From assembly GCA_963555705.1 (NCBI GenBank), contig OY743176.1, positions 42,857,026 through 42,921,025 of the forward strand: a stretch of 64,000 bases of DNA, read 5' to 3'. The stretch comes from Ligustrum vulgare. Lineage: Eukaryota; Streptophyta; Magnoliopsida; Lamiales; Oleaceae. The first letter of the stretch is position 1; each line of letters begins with the position of its first letter. Both the position numbers and the translations under genes were made by a program. The notes beneath the pieces are model-generated. The model was not told the DNA's origin, did not search any database, and worked only from the letters and a program-made list of their open reading frames with translations. Positions 12,123 to 22,967 of this stretch are shown here, piece after piece.

Positions 12123-12657
12123 TAGGAGTGAGCATTAATCCACCAAAACCGCCCAAACTAACCCAACCCAACCCGATCTGGTTGGGTTGGGTTCTACAAA
12201 AAAAGTTTTGTTTGGGTTGGGTTGGGTTGGGTTGTAGGTTGGGTGAAAAACTCGATCTAACCCAATAAAATTTTTATAAATTTAGGCTCATTAAAATTTC
12301 AAAAATCTCAAGCTAATTTTTAATTTGGATGAAATTCAAATATGATTTGAACATATTTTAGTTTTATTAACAAATATTCAATTTATTGTATTTAAGCTTA
12401 TTTTATTGTACATAATTGATTTGAGTCAATAGTTGATTTATGCGCTCAGTTTTTTTTTTTTTTTTTATTTTCAAGATTTTTTGGTAATGGACCAAAGCTC
12501 AAACCACCAAACCCACCGAACCTTGATTGGGTTGGGTTGGGTTGCGTTTGCACTTATGTTTGTGTTTGGTTGGGTTGATTTTTTATCAACCCGATCATAG
12601 TGGGTTGGGTTTGGGTTGAGTAAAAAATCGACCAAACACAATCCACGCCCACCCCTA
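12123..12657. mobile_element. Non-autonomous hAT-type element (MITE), 535 bp
   Basis: The left end is TAGGAGTGAGCATTAATCC; the right end read on the other strand is TAGGGGTGGGCGTGGATT, an imperfect terminal inverted repeat. Flanking 8-mers are TTCATGAC (12115-12122) and TTGATGAC (12658-12665), seven of eight identical, as expected for the 8-bp target duplication of hAT transposons. Subterminal regions are full of GGGTTGGGTT on both strands, another common trait of plant hAT elements. There is no transposase inside. Confidence 0.85.
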
Positions 12658-12825
12658 TTGATGACTTAAGAAGTTTATAAGACTCTGTGGTTACCCTTTG
12701 TTCAGTTTTGGGGTGGCTCAATGCAGCCTCACCTTTTAAAGTTATGAATTTTTTTTTAAAAAAAATATATATATATTTATATAAGTTTAATAATAAAAAA
12801 ATTAAAAATAGCAAAGTAAACCTGG

Positions 12826-12975
12826 GTTTTTGCAATATTGTAACCCGGTTTTTCAATTGGGTCAAAATCTGGGTTTTTACAATAATTATAACCCGGTTTT
12901 CTCAATCGGGTCAATGGTTTTTGGGTTCGGGCGAGCCAAGGGTTTTTCGTTCGGGCGGGCCGGTCGGATCGATCC
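12826..12975 (+). repeat. Short tandem duplication with CGGGTC words
   Basis: A phrase of roughly 48 bp ('ctgggtttttgcaatattgtaacccggttttt.aattgggtca') occurs twice in a row, followed by a 'ggtcggatcgatccgac' palindrome near 12961-12977. Confidence 0.6.
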
Positions 12976-13980
12976 GACTATGACAACATTGGCTGTACAA
13001 AGTGTTAAAAAACACAATTAGAAAAATTATTTTTGGAGTTGACTCATTGTGACTCAAATTACAAATATACCTAGTTTATGATAAATATTACAAGGCAAGG
13101 AAATAGTCAAATAAGGAAAAAAATATAGAGAAAATTATGGGCTTTTCATCTTAACCTCATGTGATTACTTAGTATAACACCAGATGATTACTTGGTTAAG
13201 TGGAAAGGTTCTTGTTTTGTAACACCCCAATTTTTAAATGCTTAAAGTTAGGTGTGTCAACTCCCATTCACATTTTATGCGGAAATAAATCATTAAAAAT
13301 ATCATTTTTTTTTTCTATTACACCAATCTACAAAAATTTCGGCAGAGTCTCCTCTATAAATTGGATTTAACCAACCTGTAGAGGGACTTCAAAACCATTT
13401 TAAAGCATACATCTCAACTCATTCAATCTCATACATCATCAAAACCATTCAATAAGTCCCAAACTCCTCAATGATATATTTCCAAGTAAATAAACTTTAG
13501 CAAATGAAATAAGAGGTCATTTAACCTCTAATACTACACCAATACTTATTCAAAGCTAATTGCAATCAAACCATTAACAATATTAAATGAAAGAATAATT
13601 AATGAGGGACTTAAATGAATTCTAATTTAACTTTATTTTCAAAAATTGAAGGTAGGTATAGCCTGAGTCTGTCGCCAAGTGCTCCCCTCGTCTCATCTAG
13701 CTTTCATCACCTGAAATATTGGGGAGGGATTGGGGTGAGCTAAAGCTCAGTAAGTAAACTTTATGCATGAAAGGCATGTTTATGACATGAATGCTTTAAA
13801 AATTCCAAATATGTATCCCCATTTACTTTACTTTCCAGAACATTCAACTTTTCAAACTTTCACTTAACATTTCGAAACTTTCACTTCATTTCCATCGTGA
13901 GCTCACTTGGTGTATCTTCTAGTCAATCAGATAACAGTGAGAAATTTCTTATTTGAAACCAGATTAACATTTACATTTCC

Positions 13981-14068
13981 ACCGCAAAGCGGTTTAACAT
14001 TCACTTTCCCACCGCAAAGCGGTTTAACAGTCCCCCGTAAACGGTTGGACATTCCGTCGCAAAACGAC
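13981..14068. repeat. Row of four short hairpins inside the solo LTR
   Basis: ACCGC-AAA-GCGGT occurs at 13981-13993 and 14011-14023, CCGT-AA-ACGG at 14035-14044, and GTCG-CAAAA-CGAC at 14056-14068. Stems differ in sequence but stay complementary, with an A-rich loop in each. Spacing is 12-30 bp. Confidence 0.75.
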
Positions 14069-15284
14069 TTAATTCGGGTACGCTGGTCCCCCTCGCCACA
14101 TTTTCCACTCGAAACTTTCATGAACTAGAAGTACACTCATTCTTTCTTAAAAAAAACTTGGGATACATAACTCTTGAACAAATTTGCACCTTGACACATT
14201 TCTTTCATTTAAAAACATTTGACTTCCCAATTTCGATGCCAATGCATGCTTGATGATGCAATGACATGATAATATGCATGCTCGAACATTCTTCCTAATA
14301 ACATATACTTTCATAAAGTAAACGAAATTCATCAAAACAAGTAAGTTGTAAGACAGTCATTTACACATTAATTTCACATTTTACGTTCAACTTTGATAAA
14401 AATAGGGGGAAGTTTACTTACGCACATTAATTTCACATTAACTTTCTACTTTCATGAAAATGGGGGAAGTTTACTTACTTGTAGTCCTCAGTAGTAACTT
14501 TGCTTAATATGCAGGTGGAAGTCTTGGTTGCCCGCGACGTCAATGTACCGTTTCTCCTAATTAATTTCCATTCATTAACAAAAATATGGCTTTTAGTGAA
14601 AACCACATTTAACACTCTTAAATGAGGTTGAGACTTTCATGTGACTCGTAATATAATAAAAGCATTTAACACCACATATAATATCATATTCGAGGTAATA
14701 TATTAAGTTCAAGGACAAATTTGAAATCTTACTTATCAATTTTCACAAATCAAAGCTAGGCATTACTTATTCTAAAAAAAAAAAATGATCTTAAACTAAA
14801 AATTTATAACTTTGAACATAAATTCAATTTAAACTAACTTGTTCCTTAAATGCTAAGGTTTACTCTTTTATACTATTATCTCAAAGTTTCAAAATCACAC
14901 ATGTTGTTTAAATATTCATATACATATACATGATCATATATACATACATTCAACCTCAAATTTAATATTATAGCACACCAATTAATCAAAATTTCATGAG
15001 TTCCAAGTCTGAAAATTTTATTTTCATAACCAAAATCTGAGTATGTATAGATATATGCCCACATAAAAATCCAAAATTTATATATTTACATACATCTATA
15101 CATACATAACAATATACACATTCATATACATCAATACTCACACACATAAACATCATTCACTCTTTAATTTATGGTATAATTCGAAATCAACAAAAACTAA
15201 AATCTGAAAATGTGAGAAAATACATATATACTTACATAAATTCCTATATACATCAATATATACATATAATTCAACATATGAAAT

Positions 15285-15466
15285 TGTGTATGTGTGTGAG
15301 CGTGTGTGTGTGTGTGCGTGTGAGAGGGGAAGGGGAAGGCGGGGCTGCACTTACTGGTAGGTGGTGGCAGTGATGATGGTCGGCAGACCAAGGGAAGAGA
15401 CCGAAAGGGATGAGACGACCGAGAGAGGGAGAGCGGGCCGGAGAGACCGAGAGAGTGAGGTGAGAT

Positions 15467-15551
<85 letters not shown>

Positions 15552-15552
15552 T
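15285..15552. repeat. (GT)n and (GA)n microsatellites in the LTR
   Basis: A TGTGTG-rich tract at about 15285-15325 is followed by two long GA tracts at about 15473-15510 and 15519-15550, separated by 'accgaatag'. Confidence 0.9.
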
Positions 15553-16021
15553 GAGTGAGATTAATTAGGTTAGGGTTAAGTTTTTTAATCTTTTGGAATT
15601 TGCAAATCAATCCCTCAAATCTCCTCTTTGGTTTAAGTAAGTCTATAAGTTCTATTTACCCTCGATTGTCACTAAACTTTCCCCCCCAAGTTTCAAATTG
15701 ACATAATAAAATAGAAAATAACATGCTTAGGCAATAAAACAATTAATCACATAGAGTTGCACGTAAATAATTAAAATAACCAATTTATAAACTTTCAAAT
15801 TGGTACATTGATCGAGACGGCGTCCAAGTCCTTCCACTGCAAAATAATTCCAATTATAGACATTAAAGATCATAAATTTATAATTTATAATAACATTCAC
15901 AACAATATTACGTGAAATTTAAAATTGTACGTAAAAATAAAAAACGGTCTTACATGTTTAGTAAACATGTCCCCTGGCGATCGCTTAGGTTTTACCTAGA
16001 GCGTTCGCTTAGGGTATAATT

Positions 16022-16890
16022 TTGGATTCCCAAATTCTGTTCCTCTTTACTTACATACTCTCCCTCAAATTGGTCATGGATGTCACGCATCCCTAACTTG
16101 TTTAAGGCATCATCAAACGCTTTGCTTGTCACGGTCTTAGTGAGTATATCAGCTAATTGATCTTCAGATATCACTAAGGGAAACATTACGATACCCGCTT
16201 TAAGCTTCTCCTTGATAAAATGTCTATCAACTTCTACATGCTTCGTCAAATCACGTTGAACTGGATTTTGGGCATTCTCAATGGTCAAAGTGTTCTCATA
16301 ATATAGTTTATTTATATCTTGAAAATTAACTCCCAAATTTGCTAACAAAATTTTCAACCTAATTCACATATCCCAAGAGTCATACCTCTATAATCCGCTT
16401 CTACAGTAGACCTTGCTACCACTGGTGATTTTTTTACTTCTTCAAATCACCAAATTTCTTCCTACAAAAGTAAAGTAACATGAGGTAGATCTTTTGTCAT
16501 CAGTTGAACCTGCCCAATTATCATCGGTATAGCCTTCTACCTTTACATGATTATTTTTTTGTGAACAACGATCATTTTACTATACCTTTACGATGGTCAT
16601 GCATAAATTGACTCACTACACTTTCTACACATGAAATATCTAGCCCAGTATGGGATAAATAAATCAACTTTTCCACAAGTCTTTGCTACATGTTTTTATT
16701 AGTATGAGTTGCATTCAATCATATAAACAACTTATCATTTTGTTCAACAGGGGTATTAGTAGGTTTACAACCAAGCATGCATGTCTTAATTAACAAATCA
16801 AGAATGTATTTTAACCGAGATAAGAAAATACTATTCTTTGAACGGGCCACCTTAACTTCCAAGAAGTATTTCAAATCAAGATTGAGCATT
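16022..16890 (-). pseudogene. Copia pol relic: end of RT and RNase H
   Basis: Reading the minus strand from about 16880 down gives the end of the copia reverse transcriptase, then an RNase H region with a recognisable 'DNWAGSTDD' stretch near 16500. The 121-codon frame at 15992-16357 follows, containing KHVEVDRHFIKEKL and SEDQLADILTK, the classic C-terminus of copia RNase H. Stops and frameshifts separate the parts. Gag, protease and integrase are missing. The minus-strand continuation below 16022 ('agagagtatgtaagtaaag'-type, purine-rich) looks like the old polypurine tract, next to the TGTTT scar of the solo LTR. It is a truncated, dead copy. Confidence 0.8.
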
Positions 16891-16894
16891 AAAG

Positions 16895-17930
16895 GCTACC
16901 AAGGTTGTTGAACCAGTAGGATATTCCACAGTGGAAATGGGAAAACATAAATATTGACTTCGTGGTTAGCTTTCAAAGTCAGTAATAGATCATAATGCTA
17001 TTGGGGTCGTGGTTGATTGATTGACCAAGTTAGCTCATTTTCTACTATTGAGAAATTTAGCATGGAACAATTGTATATAGAGGAGATTTCCGATTACATG
17101 GGGTTCTAGTATCAATTATATCTGATAGAGATCCTAGATTTATGTCCAAATTCTGGAAGAGTTATAGGATGTTATGGGTTCTAAACTAAAATTCAATACA
17201 TCATATCATCCACAAATTGATGGTCAATCATAAAAACCATTTAAATCCTTGAAGACATGTTGAGGGCATGCGTGTTGGATCTCAGAGGAAACTAGAAGCA
17301 CACTTACCATTGGTAAAGTTTTCTACAATAACAGTTTCTAGACCACTATAGGCATGCCACCAAATGAGGCTCTCTATGTTAGGAAATGTCAATCACAAAT
17401 TCATTGGTATGAAGTGGGTGAAAAGGGGGTCTTAGGTCTCGAGATTGTAGAGCGGACGGTTTGAGTTGTCGATAAAACTCTAGTAAAAATAAAAGCAACA
17501 CAAGAACAGAAGAAAAATTATGCTGATAAGAGGAGAAAAGATTTACAAAAGTATTTGAAAGTAGCACCGATGAAAGACATGCTCCATTTTGGCAAGAAGG
17601 GAAAGTTAAGACCCCAATTTATTGAACCGTTTGAAATTCTAGAGAAGGTTAGAAACTTTAGCCTATCAAATCTTACTGCCATTGGAACTTTCAGCAGTGC
17701 GTAACATGTTTCACGTCTCCATGCTAAAAGAGTTTGATGATTCTAGTCATGTGGTAGGTTTTTAATCAATAGAAGTACATAAATATCAGACGTATGAAGA
17801 AGCCCCAACAAAGAGATACTCAATATGAAGGTACATGTGTTAAGGAATAAAGAGATTCATCTAGTGAAAGTGCAATGGCACTATCATAAATTAGAAAATT
17901 TAACTTTTTATATCCTGATTTTTTTTTGAA
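16895..17930 (+). pseudogene. Gypsy integrase and chromodomain relic
   Basis: Plus-strand pieces read as a Ty3/gypsy integrase. 'NAIGVVVD.LTKLAHFLLLRNLAWNN' lies at about 16995-17070, a degraded 'SDRDPRF' region near 17125-17140, and 'YHPQ.DGQS' then '[12 protein letters not shown]' at about 17205-17285. Towards the end '[21 protein letters not shown]' at about 17825-17890 matches the chromodomain end of Tekay/Del-type chromoviruses. Several stops and frameshifts break it, and the RT and RNase H part is absent. The sequence is clearly a different copy from the gypsy at 61.7 kb. Confidence 0.75.
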
Positions 17931-18511
17931 TTTATTATATGATAAAATGATTTATATGCATTGTTGCATTGTATAGAATAACTTGGGTTTAGACTGTGAC
18001 TTTAAGGAAAGTTAAGGACTAAGTGCAACACCTTAAAAGTTGGAGGACTCAAGTACAAATAAGAAAATATTAATTTTAGACAAAATAGAATTTATATGAT
18101 CACCATATGAATGATTTTAGGCATTTTAACTTTAAAGACTTGCGGAAAGTTTTTGGAAAGGTCGAGATGATTTAGGCTAGCAGTTTAAAATCACCATTTC
18201 ACGAGTTCGCGAGTTTTGAAGTATAAGTAATCAAGTTAGTTTAAAAAATAATATTTTAATGATTACGGTAAGCATTAGAAATTATTTGACTTTTTAAGGT
18301 ATGTTTAAGATTTTTGGCAGAACTTGAAACAGTTTGAGACAATTTGAATGTAGCTGAGATTTTGAATATGAAGACAGGAAGAATGATAAAAACTAAAAGA
18401 ATAAAATTATATAAGCTCATAATTTTTCAATCACGAAAAAGATGATAAAAATTAATTTTACTGTATTTTATGTTATTTGGGATTCACATGTATTTGACCA
18501 AGGGACCATTT
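17931..18511 (+). other. Probable decayed gypsy LTR start
   Basis: It follows the chromodomain relic directly, where a 3' LTR would be expected. It carries words usual in such LTRs ('gtgcaacaccttaaaagttggaggactcaag', 'gacttgcggaaagtttttggaaaggtcgag'). No clean TG...CA boundaries were found. It is cut by the solo LTR at 18512. Confidence 0.4.
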
Positions 18512-18819
18512 TGTCACGGACTTGGAGATTTCAAGCTCCGTGCGGTACTTAGCTCCTCAATATTCTCGTAGGATATTAGATAAGTCAGCATCGCTCCTTG
18601 ACCAAGCACTCCTCAAGTGCTTACAAACAAATAACAAAGGAAAGCTAGCAAATTATATTAGAGAGAAATACACTCTTTGTATTAAAACTCTCCAATATTA
18701 CAATACTCGACCAACACTTGGGACTCTCTTCCACAAGTGCTTTATACAAGCTTTCAAGCTCTCTCTATAAGTTAGCCACTCCAAATCCTTGGATGCTTAC
18801 AAATGAGGATCTCTACCCC

Positions 18820-18827
18820 TATTTATA
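18820..18827 (-). promoter_or_regulatory. TATA box of the heat-shock-type LTR
   Basis: TATAAATA on the minus strand, about 125-280 bp downstream of the heat-shock-element cluster in sense orientation, which is a normal promoter layout. Confidence 0.65.
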
Positions 18828-18952
18828 CTACCACTAATCCATCTTCTAGATAATTCTACAATAGTATCTATCACCTAGAAAAATCTACACACATCTATAC
18901 AAATATACCACTTTCTATAATATTCTATAATATTACTTACCAACCTAGATTC

Positions 18953-19101
18953 TTCTAGAATCTTCCGGAAGAGTTGAAGCTTGGTTGAATCTAGAACCTT
19001 CTGTACTCTTCTAGGACACTCCATTCTTTTCTAGAATGTTCCGTCCAATTCTAGAATATTCCACACACTTCTAGAACGTTTCGCACTTTTCTAGAACGTT
19101 C
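18953..19101 (-). promoter_or_regulatory. Cluster of heat-shock elements in LTR U3
   Basis: The HSF-binding pattern nTTCnnGAAnnTTCn is matched at 18953-18970 (TTCTAGAATCTTCCGGAA, four alternating units), 19029-19041, 19049-19061 and 19089-19101. 19069-19081 is one base short of a match. The last four sites repeat with a period of 20 bp. A further partial site (TTCCAGAACG) lies near 19180. Heat-activated plant retrotransposons such as ONSEN (ATCOPIA78) carry the same type of site in U3. Function here is inferred from the motif only. Confidence 0.7.
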
Positions 19102-19639
19102 CTTCCCCACACAACATGCTTGCATTTCATAGCTTCTTTCAATATGCGAGATGCATCTTTCAAAGCTCGACCATGGATCTTTCCAGAACGTACTAGCGTA
19201 ATCAAGTATCGTAATCTTCTAGAGTCCTCCATCTCCTTGGAGTACCTTCCTTCCTTGCTATTCTTGCATTGGTCTCTCGAAGATTTAGGCATTGCATCCC
19301 GCAAGCGTCCTTGGCCTACGAACTTGAGCCTGCCCTGTGCTACTCCAAATGCCTTTGTGTTTGGAGTTTCGGTCATGTGACACGCGGGGCGTGACAGTTT
19401 TCTAAGATGAGGGGTCGGGTTTTGGCAGAAGCTAAGAGTTAAAAATATGGTTCTTATGTGTTTTACAAAAGCTTAAGAAAAGAAGCTACAAATGAAGAAA
19501 GAAAATGATTCTCTTTATTATCACCTATTCAAAGAATAAAATGGTGACTATACAAGTCATGCAGACGGTTCAAACTAACTTCAACTAATATAATATTTTA
19601 ACTAACTGAATTCAATCTAATTGATTGACCAAAAGAACT

Positions 19640-19790
19640 TACAAGTATCATATTTAGACACCCACCCTCAAGATGGAGCGTATATGTTCATTAGCCCCAT
19701 CTTGTTTACAAATTCTTTAAACTATGTAGGATGTAGAGCTTTAGTGAGGATGTCAGCAGCCTGATTTTGCTTGACACAGCATCGTTTTCA
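19640..19790 (-). pseudogene. Copia RNase H C-terminal scrap
   Basis: Minus strand 19785 down to 19680 reads approximately VKQNQAADILTKALHP then 'FVNKMGL', the very end of copia pol. Next comes a stop and a purine-rich 'ctccatcttgagggtgg' tract (about 19660-19678), which fits a polypurine tract. The adjoining 19400-19660 may be the rest of its LTR. All upstream domains are missing. Confidence 0.6.
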
Positions 19791-20031
19791 AAATTGATCT
19801 GCGGGCATTAGTGGGCTAATGGAGTATACTTTGGGATAGTGGGCTTTGATTGGAAATTAAACGAATTGAAGATGGCACCCAACTGAACTTCAAAAATTCT
19901 CTGACTTCCTAGTGGGATTGAGCGGACTAATGCCCAAGCCTGGTTCCGCCCCTGCCAACATCTACATTCAAGAAATCGGTTCACAAGATTGGGATGTATC
20001 GACTCGATGATTAGCAATAATCAACACTAGG
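19791..20031. other. Unassigned sequence between copia scraps
   Basis: No recognisable gene. The short open frame on the minus strand has no family features. Confidence 0.35.
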
Positions 20032-20385
20032 GGAGTAGCTGTACTCTTTTTCCTTAGTCAAATTTTTGTCCAATTGGGTTTTCCTGACGAGATTTTAACG
20101 AAGCATCATTCATATTAATACTTTAAGAATAACTGTACTCTTTTTCCTTTGTTTTATATTTTTGTCCCATTGGGTTTCAAACAAGGTTTTAATGAGTCAG
20201 ATATTTTATAATGTGTCATTCAAGGGGGGAGTGTTGCAAATATTATTTTATATTGGTGAATGACAATTGTATCACTAGACATTATTACTTTGTTTATCCC
20301 TATTCTCCCCCATATATGTAGAGCCCTGGTCCATAATAAAACACACAAATTTATTGATTTCTTTATTTATTCTCTCTTTTCTCTC

Positions 20386-20420
<35 letters not shown>
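20032..20420 (+). mobile_element. 3' end of a retrotransposon: polypurine tract and LTR start
   Basis: Two copies of 'ctgtactctttttccttngt..aatttttgtccnattgggttt' (about 20040 and 20136) are a hallmark of the region before the polypurine tract in many plant retroelements. The purine tract CAAGGGGGGAG (20221-20231) is followed by TGTTGCAAATATT (from 20232), the likely LTR start. The LTR runs into a (TA)n tract at about 20392-20420 and cannot be followed further. Confidence 0.6.
20392..20420. repeat. (TA)n microsatellite
   Basis: Uninterrupted TA dinucleotides. Confidence 0.9.
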
Positions 20421-20423
<3 letters not shown>

Positions 20424-20729
20424 ATTCTAAGGAGTTTTAAAGAAAATATAAGGCGTGATACTTATGTGCAAAGTGGTTATTCATCTCTTTTTATTTTTAT
20501 TTTTATTTTTAAATTTTACATGATATATCTAGGTAATTAAAATCTGAATTTTATCTCAAATCAAAATAAACAATTAATTTTAATCACACATTTTTTGGAA
20601 ACCTACAATTTTTCAACAACACACCTTATAATTTTTGTAACTAAAAATTTAATTTTAATCTATTCCAAAGAGGGGCCTAATATTATCTTTCATTCGAATA
20701 TGGTTCTAATGTAGTTATTTATTAATTGG

Positions 20730-20746
20730 GGGGGGGGGGGGGGGTG
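20730..20746 (+). repeat. G homopolymer
   Basis: A run of about 17 G in an otherwise AT-rich context. It is likely to be length-variable and error-prone in assembly. Confidence 0.85.
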
Positions 20747-20835
20747 GGAATCATTCAATCTGATTTGGTTTATTTGTTTTGAACGTTAAGGGAGATGCAT
20801 AGATTTTCCGTTCAATTTGGTTCGGTTGTTGATTA

Positions 20836-21000
20836 ATAATCTCTGTTTGATAAAATATTTTTGTTCATAAATAAATAATGTAATGTTTTTAAAGCAAAAT
20901 ATGTGATTAAAAAGTTATTTTAGAAAGTATGTAGTTAAAAAGTTATCTGTAAATTACATTGTTTATAAACTTATTTATGAATATAAGTTACCAAATGGAG
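20836..21000. mobile_element. Small MITE with CTCTGTTTGATAA inverted ends
   Basis: The left end is CTCTGTTTGATAA; the right end read in reverse is CTCCATTTGGTAA. Inside are inverted 'gtgattaaaaagttatttt' and 'ataaataaataatgtaatg' words also seen at 8905-9040, 9730-9860, 52680-52770 and 53445-53583. No clear target duplication. Confidence 0.5.
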
Positions 21001-22400
21001 GAAATGTGGTATAAATTGTATAATATTGTGATTAATAATATTTCCAGATTGAATTGCGTATATCTTATTTTATACAATTTGAAATACTTACACTTTTTTT
21101 AGTATTTCATATATAAATTAACACGGACCGGATGTATGAGTAAAAATTGGTGGTGTCAAAGTGCCGCGGATTAATGAAAGGATAATTGTATTAACACTAA
21201 ACCATTTGTGAAGTATACCACATTTTATTTTTAATGAATATCTTGAAACTTTTTTTATTTTTCCACTTATACTCCCAAGTTTTTTTTATATAAATCTTTT
21301 ATCATTAATCATCTATTAATTTTCATATCTTGACAATAAAGATGATTTTTGTCCAAAATATTTATTATTAAGGGCAACAAAATTATTTATTTCTAGTATT
21401 TTTAAATAATCGAAGTAAATAACTAATAAAGAGTCAAAAATAAATATTTTTCACTCTTTTCAATGCATATTAGCAGAATATTTGAATATTTTTTCACTCT
21501 TTTCAATGCACATTAGCAGAATAATAATGCTTTGGAAAAACGAAAGTAAGCAAATATTAAAAACCTTTCATGTAATTAAAATATACTGTATATATAAAAA
21601 ATTGTGGTGTAAATATAAGTACCCTTAACGAAAATATCTTACAAGTAAATTTTGTTTTTCGTTTGACCTTTTAAGTGTTTTAAAAGTTATAATTATTTCC
21701 TACAAGTCTATTTTTTTTTTTTTGAAAAAAAAGTAAGTGATGATGTTTATTTTTGAAAATATTGATGTTTTTCTTTAGTTCTTTTCTCAAACTAGTTTAA
21801 AGTTTTAAAAAATATTGAAGTTTTGAAAATTACATCTTTTGCACGTGTTGAGAGAACTTTGGCTTCTTGCATGTTTTAATCTGTGGTGTTTTATATGTTC
21901 GATTCAACACTACATGGGATTTGTCTTTCAGCCCAGCGTGGTAGCTTTGCTACAAGTCCTTTGGCTAATGCTTCCTAGAATTTTCACGTTTCCTCTTGAT
22001 ATGATTATGACGACTTTTTACTCTTGCATTGTATACATGGTACAGAAGATTTGACAACAGTGCAGGAGGGGGGGAAGAAAAAAAAAAGAAAAGTAGTTAA
22101 AATGAAATTATAAAATAAAAGTGCAGTAAATATGGAAAAAAAAAAAAAAAACTGAAGATGTATAATCCTCCATAGCATTAAACTTTATATCCTTCATAAT
22201 CTGTAAATTTGTATCCAGTACAGCAGAAACTGTCCGCAAAAGAAACAGAAAAACATCAGGAGATGAAGGTTTCATAGACATGCAGAAACCTCGAAAGGCC
22301 TGCAAGTTTTACTGAGATAAGTATAAAACCCCTTCACCAACAGCTACAATGCACAAAAATACAGCACCCGAACCAAATGCACTTCCAGAAATGCCTCGAG
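21001..22400. other. AT-rich DNA downstream of the helicase pseudogene
   Basis: No gene is recognised. The part nearest 22400 would be the 3' untranslated region of the minus-strand helicase gene. A repeated 'cactcttttcaatgca.attagcagaata' phrase occurs at about 21456 and 21491. Confidence 0.45.
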
Positions 22401-22411
22401 AGCCAATGAAC

Positions 22412-22892
22412 TGTTAATCATCCCGGTGTTTTGGGTCCTCTTCACCTACTGGAATCATAGCTTCCTCTTCATCTCTATGATTGGCTTGGTTCATCAGCAA
22501 GTTCTTCGGTACCCTGTTGTTGCCCGGGTGATCTTCCAAATGTCTGCTTATCATTGCCATTATCAGATCCTCCAAAAGTTTCCTTTCTATTACCACCAGT
22601 TGGAGATTGTGATCTCTCTCGATGAATATGCGGATCAGATGTTCGAGCCCGTTCCATCATCATTTCATAGAAACTGCGATGGGTAGGGGCAACAGTATCA
22701 AACCTCTCCATGCTACGGCTAAGAGCTCTGCCTGGGTTCTCACCCCATCCGGAATTCTTGATCGGGCTTCTGCTTCGACTGCGACTTCTACTTGTGTTGT
22801 TCCTATTAGCCATCATACTTTCATGGAAGCTCTTAGAATCATTGCCAACCGTTGCACCCCCGTCATACACATCATGGGATCCGTGACCATAT
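22412..22892 (-). pseudogene. Helicase last exon: RS/GR-rich tail
   Basis: The acceptor ...CTATAG precedes ATATGGTCACGG. With the preceding exon this gives DQQDRYGHGSHD across the junction. Next come SRSRSRSRSP, then the 'MERFDTVAPTHRSFYEMMMERAR' region, and the frame stops at 22475. A second frame stays open to 22414 and ends in an acidic stretch with EEEAMIP. Its acidic end would suit this family, so a late frameshift near 22500 is possible but unproved. Confidence 0.75.
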
Positions 22893-22967
22893 CTATAGTA
22901 ACATTTACACAAAAGTGAGCCATGATTCTAATCTAACCATTAAAAAAAAAGGACCAAAATTTTTTAC

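Larger units (their letters stand above)
13218..15954 (-). mobile_element. Gypsy solo LTR, 2737 bp, with TGTTT duplication
   Basis: In plus orientation it starts TGTAACACCCC and ends GGTCTTACA. The flanking 5-mers 13213-13217 and 15955-15959 are both TGTTT. The start matches the end of the other large gypsy LTRs here ('tgtaacgccccgag' at 59367), so the sense strand is minus. Shared internal landmarks include a 'gctcagtaagtaaact' block, a cluster of small hairpins (13981-14068) and a GC-rich leader-like block near 15340-15480. There is no internal coding region, so this is a single LTR left after recombination. Open frames of up to 137 codons inside are low-complexity Ser/Leu products of the GA/CT tracts. 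Confidence 0.88.
18512..19396 (-). mobile_element. Solo LTR, 885 bp, with heat-shock-element cluster
   Basis: On the minus strand it starts TGTCACGCCCC and ends AAGTCCGTGACA, i.e. TG...CA with an inverted TGTCACG/CGTGACA terminus. The order in sense orientation is U3 with a row of TTCTAGAA-type sites (19101 down to 18953), a TATA box (TATAAATA at 18827-18820), then the R/U5-like remainder. No internal retrotransposon sequence is attached. The flanking 5-mers (CATTT and GTTTT) do not match well, so the target duplication is decayed or the boundaries are off by some bases. The element class (copia or gypsy) cannot be told from the LTR alone. Confidence 0.75.

Noticed and set aside
15197..15610. 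137-codon minus-strand Ser/Leu-rich frame
   Set aside because: Product of (GA)n and (GT)n microsatellites in a solo LTR.
21839..22054. 71-codon hydrophobic frame
   Set aside because: No family resemblance, no neighbour exon, AT-rich context.
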